A stretch of 64,000 nt of DNA from Marisa cornuarietis. Its lineage: Eukaryota > Mollusca > Gastropoda > Architaenioglossa > Ampullariidae. This document shows positions 35,835-48,575 of this stretch, one piece after another. The DNA is taken from contig SMMW01000601.1 of assembly GCA_004794655.1 (NCBI GenBank), positions 248,001 to 312,000 on the forward strand, given 5' to 3'. The notes beneath the pieces are model-generated. The model was not told the DNA's origin. It saw nothing but the letters and a program-made list of their open reading frames with translations, and did not search any database. How positions within the stretch are numbered: the stretch's first letter is position 1; each line of letters starts with the position of its first letter. Both the position numbers and the translations under genes were made by a program.

Positions 35835-35887
<53 letters not shown>
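35794..35887. repeat. (TC)n-(AC)n microsatellite
   Basis: About 94 bp: TC dinucleotides passing into AC with a few GC interruptions. It is complementary to the GT array 370 bp downstream. Confidence 0.97.
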
Positions 35888-35889
<2 letters not shown>

Positions 35890-36250
35890 GAGAAGTAAAA
35901 AAGTTGTATTATGCAGGTGAAAAAAATCAAGTTATAGCTGGTGTAATTATCTGGGAGCTATCTTTTTCTTCAAGATTAAACTGGTCAAGGTGTGTAGATA
36001 ATATTGCAAATAAAGCATCTAGAGCTGTGTATGAAAGCAAGAAATGCGGCGAGATGTTAAAAATAAAATTGCTCTAGGGTAATCACCATTTTCTGGATTG
36101 ATTCTTGAGAGTTATTATGTAGTGGTGCAGACTTTTGACTTCGTGACGGATGATAGATACCCGAAACGGTGATTTTTGATGATGTATGTGATTGAAAAAA
36201 ACTGGGTGTATCATGTACGAAAATTGCTTTGCTAATATGGTGCCAACAAT

Positions 36251-36254
<4 letters not shown>

Positions 36255-36320
<66 letters not shown>
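36255..36320. repeat. (GT)n microsatellite
   Basis: Sixty-six bases of pure GT. Together with the upstream AC array it forms an inverted pair with a roughly 370-base spacer. The encoded VCVCVC frames are artefacts. Confidence 0.97.
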
Positions 36321-36321
<1 letters not shown>

Positions 36322-37470
36322 CAACCGGACATTATTGTGGCTGGCTACATCAATCAGTTAAACCTACTTAAAATGCATCGTACTCTGATAGAAGAGATGC
36401 AATTAAATACTGTTAAATGATAATCGTTAACGATTAATCGTTTTAATCACTCTCCATGAACCCTTATTGTAGACAGTGTAACAAACTGCGTTGGACATAT
36501 GGTCTATTATTTTACTGATATGCCAAAAATATGCATGTTTATGAACAAGATTCATGCCTCTCTTGGTTTCCATCTGCCTGTAAGGTTCATCTAGTATTCA
36601 TTGCTTTAATCTTTGTGGAGAGCGTTGTTTTAAAGTAGCACTGTTTAAAGTTGAACCACTGCGCCATCGGGAAACGCAGAATCTCTAACACTAAGCACTT
36701 TCCACTTTTATTTTCAGAGAGCAGATTACTTAAATTTACTTAAATTATAAGGTGAGCAGTGCATCACAGAAAGCACAAAAACATGCAATTACATCTAGAC
36801 TATTAGACACGCCTACATCATCACGCAACTATGCGCAAACATCGCTGACACTTCACCTGTGGCTGAGCAGCGGGACTGCAGAGAGTACCAACGATCTCAA
36901 GTGCCTTTTACTTCTTTATACAGGTATAGAATAGCATTTACATGAACTCAATAAAACAAAAATTCTCTTGCTTGTAATTGTTCCAAGTTAGATACAGATC
37001 AGTTACCTTAGAACGTATATTGACAATAATGTTCAAATTGTTCTTATCATAGTCATACAGACTGTGAAACCAGCACACAAAGGAAAAAAGACAACATGTT
37101 GGGGTCACGTTATGTAATTGCCAAACAGCTACATCAAAGTTCACAAACTCGTCAAATCAGGTAGCAATGTCCCCGTCGTTACCGTTCATTTTGTCAGCCA
37201 GATGTTGGAAACACCTGGCGTCTGAATACTCTACCTGTAGCAGCTGCAGGTCCTACTGGTAATGCTGGGGGCTAAACGAGGGCCCGTTTCACTCCAGGAA
37301 AAACCTGCAGCAGCAGCATCGCTGGAGCATATCTTCATCCGGGTGAAAATGTCATGCATGACATGCAAATCAGAGTCGGCACCGCTGCCACGCGAAAAGC
37401 ATTGGTAGGGGAAGGTGATCGGGGCGAGGGTTGGATGGGGAACCGATGCCACTAGTAATAGAAAAAGTCG
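36321..37470. other. No gene recognised (intergenic)
   Basis: Mixed AT-rich sequence, more GC-rich at 37190-37440, where a 73-codon - strand frame is open. No family signature. Confidence 0.5.
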
Positions 37471-37473
37471 TGC

Positions 37474-37576
37474 TTTGTAAAAGTCTTTTTATTTTTTTAA
37501 TGGTCAAAGTCAGGTTTTTGTCATAGTTCTGAAATCGTTGTGTGCGTGCGTGCGTGTGTGTGTGTGACTGCGTTGC
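37474..37576. repeat. Dispersed repeat with internal (GT)n, copy 1
   Basis: The sequence TTTTAATGGTCAAAGTCAGG and what follows, up to a GT-rich core and then ACTGCGT, recurs with about 85% identity at 40376-40556. Similarity on both sides of the GT core shows that the microsatellite is part of the repeated unit. A shorter match to its left end (GCTTTGTAAAAG...TTTTATT) is seen near 39677. Confidence 0.7.
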
Positions 37577-38469
37577 AGAGAGCAACAACAAGGAAAAGGT
37601 AAAAACATTTTCTGCATCTTTAGTTCTTTCTCTGTCTGTCTGGTGTTTTGGAGCGAGGTGGAATCAGTAGAAGATAGTGTCGTTGTGCGGTTGAAGCAAA
37701 CAAATTTAAAAAAAGGAATTTTGCATAATATATGTCCCCCAGACTGATTTATCTGGGATAAAAGCGCCACAAGACCATTTCTTCTTACATCTTACTATTA
37801 TGGGGTGTCCTGAAGTATTTGTTTTTAGTTTCTAGGTGAGTACTGACTGATGAAGAGTACCTGGCCGTGTGATTAGTGTGAGGTAGGTGGTGATAAATCC
37901 TAGAAATTCTTGGATGTTGTGCGCCTTGCTGTGGACGGAGGGAGGTGGGAAGGGGATATTTGCATAGCTCCACCCTGTATTGTTTGCTACAGACGATCGA
38001 CAGTTGTTCTCGGTAAGTTGAATTTGTTTTGTTATATAATTGGAGAGAGTCCTCGAGTACGAACCCATTGCACTGTGGAGCGTGTAGTAGTGGACTTTTA
38101 AAGGGACACACAAGGCAACATAAAAGTGTTTAGAAAATCACAAAGAGTTGATTCATTTTGAACCTAATTCATTTTCGTGTATGTTCATATGCAAAACGTT
38201 GAAGGTTATGTAAGGTGTTGTGTTTAGTAAGAGAAATGACACGACATGTCGTCTGCTGCAACTAAATCTCGTTCCCCGTCACGTGACCTTATGACGTCTG
38301 CGTGTGACTTTACCTAGCGAAACGAAGACATATACTGAACAAGTGTACTGCACCCGTCTGCCAAAAAAGGGGTGAAGAAGCTCAAAATATTGTTTTCATA
38401 AGTTTCCAAATTACAAAACTTTTACTCTTATCTTAACCTTTATCGTTGTATTCTTGCAACTAGAGTTAG
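37577..38469. other. No gene recognised (intergenic)
   Basis: Opposite-strand frames of about 60-108 codons at 37785-38113 have no recognised domain and overlap each other, so I treat them as chance. Confidence 0.5.
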
Positions 38470-38661
38470 AAAAATCATCTAAAATATGTGATGACACGGT
38501 TCCGATTCGGCATTTATGATTTGGCAACATATTTCTTCAGATATTGGAACCACTCGATGAAAAATCTTGTTTGCTCACTCTGTGGAGATGGTAGGGAAAA
38601 TGAAATCCACTTTGTGCTTGTATGCCCATTCTTCTGTTCCCTAAAGAATGAAAGTTATTGA
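38470..38661 (+). pseudogene. LINE reverse transcriptase C-terminal fragment
   Basis: A 63-codon open remnant containing TRFRFGIYDLATYFFRYW and the zinc-knuckle-like pattern C-x2-C-x7-E-x-H-x4-C (CSLCGDGRENEIHFVLVCP). This pattern is found near the C-terminus of non-LTR retrotransposon ORF2 proteins. The catalytic RT core is absent. Confidence 0.75.
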
Positions 38662-38940
38662 TCACAAATATTTTTAGCAATCCATGTATTTTCCGTATGT
38701 CCTTGTTTTTGTCGACAAAAATATTTCAGATCGTGCAGAAAATTGTGTTTCTTTCTTTATGATTCATTTAAAGTCAGAGAAAGAGCAGTTATCGTAAATG
38801 AAGACACTTTTATTGCTTCAATTATATAGATCTTGCCTATCATGTCACATGTATAACATGTTGTTTTAATTTCACGTGCCATGTCAAAGGAGGCCAAGGC
38901 CCTATTGAACAGAAGAATCAATTAATCAATCTTTCTCTCT
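38470..38940 (+). mobile_element. Non-LTR retrotransposon (LINE) 3' fragment
   Basis: A 5'-truncated LINE: the last part of the reverse-transcriptase ORF, then a 3' UTR ending near 38930 in AAGAATCAATTAATCAATC, a degenerate AATC tail like those that end many LINEs. After the stop at 38661 a second frame continues the conserved tail of the protein (SNPCIFRMSLFLSTKIFQIV, about 38678-38737), so the copy is frameshifted and dead. The clade cannot be assigned from this fragment. Confidence 0.75.
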
Positions 38941-40375
38941 ATCTGCTTTCATATTCCCTTTGTCCAGTTATATTGAATCTGCAAGCAGCCAAACAGCTGC
39001 TATTGTGTCTTTGCCGTCGCAGTCGTCCTGTCTATGTGTGCATGTAGCTGCTAAAGATAAGCAACATTTGTGACAGAAAAAATCAACACATGCAATGCAT
39101 CCATCGTTATCATAGCTATTATTATTATTATTATCGTCGATCGAGCACTTTTGATGGTGGAAAAAGGAGATAATTTCCGTGGTGTCATTTGTTTTTCACA
39201 GGTGGTGCATACATAAAACGAGAGCCAAAAAATGCACTTATTGTTATCATCATCATCATCTCTCTCTCACACACACACACACACATATTCACACTATGTG
39301 ACTACAGGGGGAGTTAAGTCAGCAGGCCCCGAGGTCTGGCCGCCTTTCCATCATCATCTGCACACACCTCCCGCGCCTGGCGATGACACACCGTTAACAA
39401 AGGGCCGCGCGTGTGCACGTGATGTCGGAGACACTTGCTGGGATTCGGCGGAGCGCGCGCTGGCTTCGCGTGAGGTGGCGACAAGAGCTGTCAGACTCTG
39501 GTGCATGTCTGCCATGGGACTTGACGGGGATCAGCGTCAGAACTCTTATAATAGTCAGGGTACACGTCAGCATCAGGGTTTCGTAATGGTCAACACCAGC
39601 ATTGTATCATGGTTGCCATTTTTTGTAATAGTTTGTAATAGTGGAGGTCACATTGCTGTAGTAGCTAGTGTCCTGCTTTGTAAAAGCCATTTTATTATTT
39701 TTTTTTCAAAGTTTTATTTCATATCACAGTATATTACAGCAATACAATAGCACTATCAAAGCTCTCACATAGATAAGAAACAGAAAAAGCAAAAAAAGAG
39801 CACATAAACAACATAAAGAAACAAAGCACACACACACACACACATACACACACATGCACATTGATGTATCATTCTTTTGCATCATCTTCCCTCATTTCTT
39901 CTACCTTTGCTTGCATACTATGCACAAATAATATTACATTACATGAAGTAAACTGTCACTCTTCTAAAAACATTTCTTATACAAATTCACATTAAGTCCA
40001 AAGCAGTAAGACCCATCTCTTTAGACCCACCCCATTATATTTAATCTTTTGGATTAATCTTTAGCATTATACACTTAATAAGTTGATGTTCTAAATACTT
40101 CATAATAAATCTAACAGTTTCATCAATAATAATACAAACAGGCAGCCATGATCCTATATAAGGGGAAAAAGCATTTACATAGACCTTATTAACCCAATGA
40201 GAGCAGCAACATTCTTGTAGAGATTGACAGTGTATTTGACCAACTGAAATCGACTTTGTTGCACAATTGACCCTTGGATTGCTCAGAAGAAAAAAATAAT
40301 GCCTTTTAAAGACGCTTTTAGGAGACCAAACTTTACCCCATGTGCTGTTTTAGTCTGAGCGCTTTAAAACCAAGT
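38941..40375. other. No gene recognised (intergenic)
   Basis: Short (TTA)n near 39117-39134, an (ATC)-(TC)-(AC) run near 39246-39286 and a CA run near 39828-39855. The 172-codon + strand frame at 39232-39750 starts in the microsatellite and has no domain signature; its middle part (39310-39500) is more GC-rich. From about 39700 to 40330 the DNA is AT-rich and could be old repeat. Confidence 0.5.
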
Positions 40376-40556
<181 letters not shown>

Positions 40557-43365
40557 GTGTGTGTTTGTTGACGGTAAGAGTTCAAGCTTTTCTTCTTATT
40601 ATCCTGCCTAGCCCTAAACAGTTCAATTTATCCTGTCGTTTCCTGGTAGAACCGGTCACTTAATCCTCACATGCTCACGTTTTCCATCGTGACGGTCAAG
40701 TTTACTTTCCTTGGTCGCTGTTCTCCCCCAACACAAACACACCACCACCACCACACACACACCTCCCGCCCCCCACCTCGCTATCCGGATGAAAACTATC
40801 TCGAGAAACCAGATGCAGATCTTTACTTATGCGGATATTAGAAATTAACCCTTGTGAAGTACTTTATACGCTGGTCACTAAGGCTTTTTGAAAGTCTATT
40901 TCCGCTGAGGAGAAGTGAACAAATTCAGCGGCGGGCCTGAAGTCTAGAGTCGGATCTGCTTTACGAAAGTTGCCCTCCCAGACCACACAGTTCAGTTCTG
41001 TGACCTTTGCCCTGTCGAGAGAGATTTCAGTGACCCCCCACTTTATTTACCTCCACTTCTATTAAACCTGACCGCGGCTATGCGAAAGCCTTTGAGCAAA
41101 CGATTTCGCCGGAGCGACCATTATGTGGAGACCCCCACGACACTAAGGTGCACACGTTCCAGAACACACGGCGGCGCTTGTCGTCGGCATCAAGGTTAGA
41201 CGCCGATGAGTTAAGAGTAAGTCGATTCCTTACCAGAGTTGTTCCCACTTCGATCATAGCATCCTCTATTACCTACTCGAGAAATATGTTCATAAACGAG
41301 TCTTTTTTCTAGTTAAATTTGTTTCACATTATCAAGAGACAGTTTCTTTGTATTTAAAAGCAAGATAATGTTGTTTGTTTGTTTGTTTGTTTTTTGGGGG
41401 GTGGGGGTTTCATCAGTAGATCACACAGTGTGGATGGAATCGTTCAAGAGCCATGTCAACTCGACTGCGCGGTGGTCAACACGACCTTCACTCTCGGACT
41501 ATGATCGAGTGAGTAGAACTCACTACCCTAAACATGAACTTTGAACTCGGGTGATAATACCTATCCCGAATACTTGATCTCTCCTTCTGGTTTTTCGTTA
41601 TGATCCACTTACTAGCCTTCTAACAGGGTTGGTTGTGAACACACACACACACACACACACGTACAGGCATACACTCTCATCCTCTTTAGACCCTTGGTAA
41701 ATATCTCCCCCTACAACCATATCACCCATCCACCCCTTCAACTCTCCTTTCTCATTTAAATCACTCCCGAGGTGCCCCATATTATGTTCTTATGCCACTG
41801 ATGCGGATCAGCGACTTTTGCAAAGTGACTGACTGCATCGCCACTTCCATCTCGTGCCCGGCTCGTGCGCCCTGCGCTCGGTCTTCCCTGAGCAAACAAC
41901 AGGCTCACGACTGCAAACGCTCTCCGCTCACTTGTGTCTCACAGGCAGCTCAGTGCTCCTTCATTTCAGTAATCAGCCGCACCATCTTGCGTCCCAAAAG
42001 CGTTCTCAAGTCATGGCCGCGTCAGTCAGTTTCGTGTTTTATTTTCAATAAAATAAAAGTTGAGAAAGTTCTATAAAGTCACAAAGTTTGACAAAGACGA
42101 TGTGGAGGACATCCGTGACCTAAGCGGTCAGACAGGAGAGGAGCGGCGTTCATTGGATCGTTCGCTCCAAACTATGAAAGAGGGTTTTAGAAGACAACTT
42201 TCTGCCTGACAGACAACACGTCGAGGGTGTAAATGGCTCTTAGAAGTCTTACATGAGAGCACACAAAGTGTCTGCTGTCCCCCTCGCTCTTTCTTTTTTT
42301 TCCCCCTTCAGAAAGATTGTATTATATCGGAGATCTACGGAATATCTTCTGCATTCAAAAGCCTTCGTGGACTCTAAGCTACGTTTTCCATTTAGGAGCA
42401 TTATTTTATCAAAAAGATAACCCTTTTACGTGTGTAAATGTGCTTTAACGACCAAACGAACACCCGTACAAATGTGAACATCGTTTCATACATGCGTTCA
42501 AATTCGTGAACTACCAAGTGTTCACTGGGATATTAATTATTGACCTCATGGAGTCAGCCTGGAACATTGAACTGAATATCAAGGCTGTTCGTCAAAGGTC
42601 ACTTTTATTCCACCCAGCAAGCGGGTCTCTCGTTCCATAGGACGGGGCAGTCTTTCCGGGTGTGTTTTCGGTTCCACATGATGCTGCTTCATAGGCATTC
42701 GTTCCTGTGAGACAGCTTCACGAAGTGTCAATGGAGCAACAACTCTCAGAGGTCTGTTCTCAGGGTGGAGTTAACGGTTTGCTGCGTTCGCGCGATGTCC
42801 AACAACATCTCGTCCGTTTTTGTTGGAACCTGCATTTGACGAAAAATGCAGGTCATTTCAACCGTGTCATCATGGTCGCATCCTGTCCACAGCTTAGCGA
42901 TAGATATGATCTTTGAACCATGGAGGGGGATTGTTAGGTTGGAGGAGAGGGTGCAGCGCGTTAGCTGGGTTAAGTGTCCTTAATCCATCTCCTTCACAGT
43001 TGCTCCCCTCTACCCAGTTCATGACATCGTTGGTTCTGTGAAACTGTTAGACTTAAAATCGTGCCCACCTGTCGTTTCTGTCCACTCACCGCCATCCAAA
43101 CTAGAATTTGTACAAACAAAGCCACACAAAAACAGGCCAGACTCGTGTGGGTTACAGGCCATCCTTAGACTGCGTAAAATCGTACTTTGAGTTAGGTAAA
43201 TGTCATGTTTTAGTGCTAACAAGTGTAAACAAAATTTCTAAAAATTGCAGGTGTAACGTTTTCAACTTTTATTTTATTCCTCCTCCTCCTTCACCTCCTT
43301 TTTCATTGTTTCTTACTTTCTTTCTTCGAGAACGAGAGAGGAATAATTATACGATTAAAGCAGTC
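40557..43365. other. No gene recognised (intergenic)
   Basis: Short (GTTT)n near 41369-41392 and CA run at 41640-41660. Overlapping + strand frames at 41792-42076 lack any signature. No RNA gene seen. Confidence 0.5.
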
Positions 43366-43395
43366 CGTGCTGGCTCAGTGGTAAACAATATCTAG
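43366..43395 (+). repeat. tRNA A-box-like sequence (tentative SINE head)
   Basis: TGGCTCAGTGG at 43371-43381 fits the Pol III A-box consensus as in tRNA-derived SINEs. No B box follows at the proper distance, so it is either a degraded SINE head or chance. Confidence 0.2.
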
Positions 43396-46300
43396 TCATT
43401 GATAGGCTATAACCGCCATTCATCTTCATCTTGAGTCCTTAAACTTTGAGTGAGGCATGAACCGTAATTTTTTCCGCTGTCCCGAGCTAAGGGTTCACTT
43501 GCCCCTGGGAGTTCATCACGTGCTGTTGAATGAAAGCAAGTTCTTGGCATTGCTTTAATGCCAGTGCCTATTGAAAAAAAATATATCGCCGTTTGCCATT
43601 CAATCAACGAGCGCTTATTCATTGTAAACAGTTCTCTAGTTCTAGCGTCATCCACGACATAAACTCTTTCTCCACTTAAGGGACATTTTTAGTGATCGCC
43701 CTCATTGCGTTTTTGCTGGGCAGCGTTTACAGTATCCGGCATTTTTTATGACTTTGGGATTACTTGGGTATTACTTTTGTATGACTTTCAAGTGGGTGAT
43801 TGCACCTTAAGTTACCTAGATACAAAAACGATCATATATCCTTTTCTGCATATAACATTGTACAATGTACAGCCTGTTTCTTTACCTAAACATAAACAAA
43901 GGTTCTGTTTCTCTTGAATATTTACGGGCACTTTCATGCATACAAAACGACCGTTCGTGAAATCCAATTATGGCCAGTGGAATATTTCATTAAAACATGA
44001 GTCAGAAAAACTGGACGAGTGGGTCTACCAGAGTTATGTTACGGCGAAGAGCTGGTTTAGACATTCATCTTCCAGTCTAATGACTTTTGGGTAGTCTGAC
44101 AGCGTGTGATGAAACGTTTGCCTCTGTTGTAGTAACAATTGTCAGGTTTTGGGCTCAGATGTGGTCTTTGGGCTCAAACACTATTCTCTGAACATGACAG
44201 CTGTATACGCTGCTAACCATCGGTGTCTTTTCCTCCTGGTAATTGTGCCTACCCGCCATGCCTTCTTCCACCACCACCACCACCACCACCACCACCACCA
44301 CCACCAACACCAACACCAACCCAGCACAATCCGCGAAATCATAGCGGAGTAGAAATTATATAAGCTAGATCATAAGGTGCTTGAGGTACTGGCTTAAAGG
44401 GGGAAGAAACGACTTAAACCAAGCGCTGTATCTTGATTGAGCTAGGTCTCCGACTTGAAGTAAGGCTTTGAGTCTGTGAGATTATCTGAACTCGACTTTG
44501 CTCTGACAGTTTGGCGCTTAACGTGTGGGCACCAGACTGGTGCACTAAGATCCTTCCCCTCACTTTAAAGTGGATTTTGAAGTTAGTCTCTTGTCTTTCC
44601 TATCCTCAGTTGCCGCACCACCTAGCTAGATAGCACCGCATGGACAGCGGTGTCTTGGCATGGGCCTTCTCTTTGGGCGGGCGATGCTTAGTGTATGACC
44701 ACGTCCACTGCCCCAGACCTGCACAGCGGTGCGTCAGCTCTGCGATGACGACCGGGTACAATGTAATTACGGGCACGTGAGAAAAGGACAAGGTCGCGGT
44801 CCTTTGACTCATCGCCTTCTTTCTCTCGCCTTCGTGCCAACAGAACCTTCTTATGGTCGCTTAAATCAGCTTACCCCCTTCCCTTTACTCTCTGTTCCCT
44901 TCTTCCCCACTTCTCTCTCTCTTTCTCTTCTTCTTCAATCACTTTTCCACTTCCACACAACGTCCAGTCACCCTTCTGAAACACATTCGAAGTGTTTCCA
45001 GTTCCCACCTCGTCTCCCATGACTAACAACTCACATCCTCCTAACTAAGGTTCTTCTATAGACCTCTCCCAAAGCTCCCGCACCCAGCCCACCCTACCCT
45101 TTCCTCCTTTGTCCTTCCCTGGCCCCTCCCCCCACCCTTCCTCTTGCTTTGACCCGACTGGCCTCGCTGTCGGACTCAACAGTTCATTCCAGCACATAAT
45201 GGACACCTAATGACATTCTTTTAAACAAATGCTTAGAGAAGCCGGCAACTGTCTGATTTGGGCCCCCGGACTCGATCCCGAGCAAGGCTGGAAGAGATTC
45301 TTGACTTGTATTGTGTCGCTGGTGAGGCGAGGCCTTCTTGCGGGCAATTTCCTCGAGAGATTCTCTGCCAGTCTTCGTCCTTTCCTGATGAACATTTTCG
45401 ATCGCGGCCAAAACAATGGCAGGTTGACGAGTCCAAAGCAGGCCCAAGGAAAACACCAAAGAAGATGGCAGAACCAGAAGAAGAACCAACTCGCAACGAA
45501 AAAGAAAGAACTTCTTTTTTTTTGCAGAAGCTGAAATTAATTTGGCAAGGACGACATGTCCATCCATTAGAACGATAACCATGGAGGATGGGGAGGGTGG
45601 GGAAAAAGGCTGAAGTCGTCATGGAGAAAATGAAAGATAAACATATTTGACGAAAGACGGGAGGACTTGAGACTCAGGCAAGCCAAGGTTAGCGACTCGC
45701 GCATGCAAAACACGAGATAGAAGTGCTCTATTCTTTCTGCTGCGTCCAGCTGGCCGAGTTGTCCTCTCAAACCGGTTCGCGGCTACCGGAGTGACGAGGC
45801 CTCATCTGTTTTAGCCTTCAGTGTCCGAATATTATTTAATCCTTGAATAGAGCCACCCAAGCCATATCGCGCGAGGTCTGTGCGAGACAACAAGGACACG
45901 CACGCATGCGCAGCTCACACTTCCGCCTATCCCTCAAACCTTCCCCCCTCCTCCCCTCTCACTCTAGCAAGAGCCGAGTTCCAAACAGGCGCACAATGGT
46001 GTATCACGTGTAGAAAAGTCCCAAAATTAATTGGACATAGCGAGGTCTGGCTGCGGCTGAAAGGGCTGATGGGGCCGAGGACAAAGGAGCGTCTCCGCTG
46101 GAGCAGAGAGCGATATGGCATCACCACCTCCAGGGCATTAGGCAGAATTCCAGCACAATGCCAGACACGAGACAGACAATGGCAGTGTGAGGAGCTGCGG
46201 TTAGGCTTGGTTTTGAGACTAAATAGTTTTCCAGTCTCTGCTGGCCAAAGCCAGGCAAGTCGCCTTATAATCAAGCCGTTCTTGACGAACTCCGCACAAA

Positions 46301-46861
46301 AAAACTTCAAAATTGTTTTTAAACAGGAAAAAACCTTTCCACCGTTAAAACGTCTAATGTGTGGCACTATTTCTCGTTGGTCGTAACCTAGATTGAAAGG
46401 GTGACACGATGTTCTTTCATGAATTTTTTTCTAGCTCTTTCTGTGAAATCACGCGCATATAGACTGATTAGATACACTGAATTTACATGTGTATAATTTA
46501 ACCAAGATAGTTTTATGTGAAGTACCCCATAAAACGTTATACGCTCAGACATGGATTACAAATCACGATGTGCAGTTCATTAAGGCCTTTTAGTAATAAA
46601 GTACGTGCGTGGGTGCGTGCGTGCGTGCGAGCGCGCGTGCGTGTGTAAAACGTGGATATATATTTTTATATGCGCAGTAAGTCCTTACCCAATGTCGTCG
46701 ATGGATTCTTAAAAAAAAACTGCGACTTTAAGCAAATCTGCGCATAACGAAGCCAATATTGCCATAGCCTGATATATATGTGTGTAAACAAGAATTGTGT
46801 TCTATTTCTGGTCACAAAAATATCACCAAACGTCTAAATAAAAACCCAAAACAAAGTAGAA
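43396..46861. other. No gene recognised (intergenic)
   Basis: A (CCA)n tract at 44268-44320 gives a polyhistidine frame. At 45184-45622 four overlapping frames of 100-130 codons are open on both strands, and at 45880-46386 one frame of 168 codons is opposed by one of 146. None shows a domain, so these look like stop-poor DNA. A GTGC repeat lies near 46604-46645. Confidence 0.5.
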
Positions 46862-46945
46862 TTAAATCGAAGCACCCAGAGAAAACACTCTGGGAGGACA
46901 TGCAAACTTCACATTGTGTCATCCTAACCGGGAATTGATTTTTTT
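46862..46945 (+). repeat. Fragment resembling a widespread animal interspersed repeat
   Basis: CACCCAGAGAAAACACTCTG, then GGAGGACATGCAAACTTCAC and, after a gap, TAACCGGGAATTGA. From memory these resemble a block (GAGAAAACCC...GGAGAACATGCAAACTCCACAC...CGGGAATCGAACC) common in interspersed repeats of fish and some invertebrates. The right-hand part looks tRNA B-box-like. I cannot name the family from this alone. Confidence 0.4.
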
Positions 46946-48495
46946 TTTTTAAAAACTCGAACAAAACAACATCAAGTAAAGGATATATATATGTATACTC
47001 ACACACAGTTCACTTGCATTCCAGTTATGACATGACATGACATCTTTAATGCCAATGACTCATGTTCATTATGACCTGGGGGAGATACAAGCATACAATA
47101 CAAAACAGCATGTTCAACAGCAGTCTATAGGCAAATGTACATTTTCATATAATTTAAACCTAAGTATATGTTCTTCAGGCACATTCTCTTTCCAAAGGGG
47201 CATGACTAATAATATATATAGGTATTTCCTTATACTTCTATCCATCCATCCATACATACATACATCCATATATACACACATCTAAAGGATAGGGCGGTAG
47301 ATCACTCGATGGATCTGTTTAAAGGTAGACGGTTATTTTGAGAAACTCCTCACCACGTGAAGACGAATGTTGCGTGTGATGCCAAAAATGGTAGCCAGGG
47401 GTCTTAGTGTAGATTAATGGCGGACAAGCTGGCAGAGGACCCTTCAGAATTTCTTACAAAAGGAGAGACATCAGCGTAGGCACTGTCTTCTTTTTCCTTA
47501 CGAGATGACACACAATCGAATTCCTTTAAATGTCTGTTCTAATTTATTCCTTAATGTCAGCACCAGCTTACTCAGATCTACAAATGAATGGACGAACAAG
47601 ACGGGTTTTCGACGGAATTTCACATAGAATATGTACACCTGTCTAGAAATTTAAACAATCACGTATTCACGTTCAGGTAAACAGCTCCCTGTCTCACAGC
47701 TGGTGTCATTGGAGTCAACCATTTGCACGTACTTAGAGAACCATCAAAGCAAAGTTCAACCAGTTTTCTTCAGATCTAATTTACCAGATGTGTTCATCTT
47801 GGTCAACCATACAAAAGACACAAACACACACCCACACACACAAACTTTTTTTTTACCAGTGCAAATCTCAGCTACTTCAAACCCGCCATTTTCCCCACAC
47901 CACACATCTTCCCCACCTTTTAAGGGGCATGGACGATTTTCTTCAATCGCTCCCGTCCCTGGAGCTGGCATCTGGGCCACGACCCAGTCGCTTGACATGA
48001 GAGAGGGTCCAAGATGCAAGAATTTTGGAACAGTCACTGGAGGAACCGCCTGTCTGCAACTGCCTCCTCCATTCAGATCAGAGCATTCCGATTAGCAACA
48101 GAAAGGAGTGGCTGTCTTGGCTCCGCACTAACTTGTTTTAACAAAGACCTTACAGGCAGAACAGATTTCAGGTCTGTAGGGGAAAAAGCCAAGACATAGA
48201 GGAAGGGGTAAGCAAAATTGTTTTGATCAGCTTAAAGGATCAGATCGTGGATTTTGTAACTTGAAACCACGTCTCGACATTGTTATGGAATTTGCAGTTA
48301 AATGCGTAGCTGAACTCCACGTTTATTCTACGAGTGCTGGGGTTGTTGAGAACCATGACATCCAACACTGTCAGTTGAATACGAGATAACAATGCAGAAG
48401 GTGTAGGAGAGGGGAACGGGATGTTTTAAGTCGAGCCAGAAAATGTAGATACATCACTGCCAAGGCTACAAGCACGTCCTGCATGCAAAGACAGA
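46946..48495. other. No gene recognised (intergenic)
   Basis: CATC/CATA short repeats at 47239-47280. Frames of 93-130 codons on opposite strands (47703-48095) have no signature. Confidence 0.5.
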
Positions 48496-48496
48496 A

Positions 48497-48575
48497 CAGG
48501 GTACATGCGACGAGATCTGAACCCAGGGCGACCGGATTGTTGCTGTATTCCCCACCAGACCCCTTCACATACCCC
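48497..48575 (-). repeat. tRNA-derived SINE fragment (tentative)
   Basis: On the - strand, GGTCTGGTGGGGA (complement of 48549-48561) looks like an A box. GGGTTCAGATCTC (complement of 48512-48524) looks like a B box, about 25 bases further on. Order and spacing suit a Pol III tRNA-like promoter, but both boxes are imperfect and no acceptor stem pairs. Confidence 0.3.

Noticed and set aside
36057..36420. Polyhistidine/threonine and cysteine/valine frames over AC/GT arrays (also at 40340-40663, 52133-52568 and 44149-44352)
   Set aside because: These are translations of microsatellites.
45184..45622. Four overlapping 100-130 codon frames on both strands
   Set aside because: No domain, no family resemblance, and all frames are equally open, which suggests stop-poor sequence rather than selection.
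45880..46386. 168-codon + strand frame opposed by a 146-codon - strand frame
   Set aside because: No recognisable motif, membrane segment or splice structure; both strands open.
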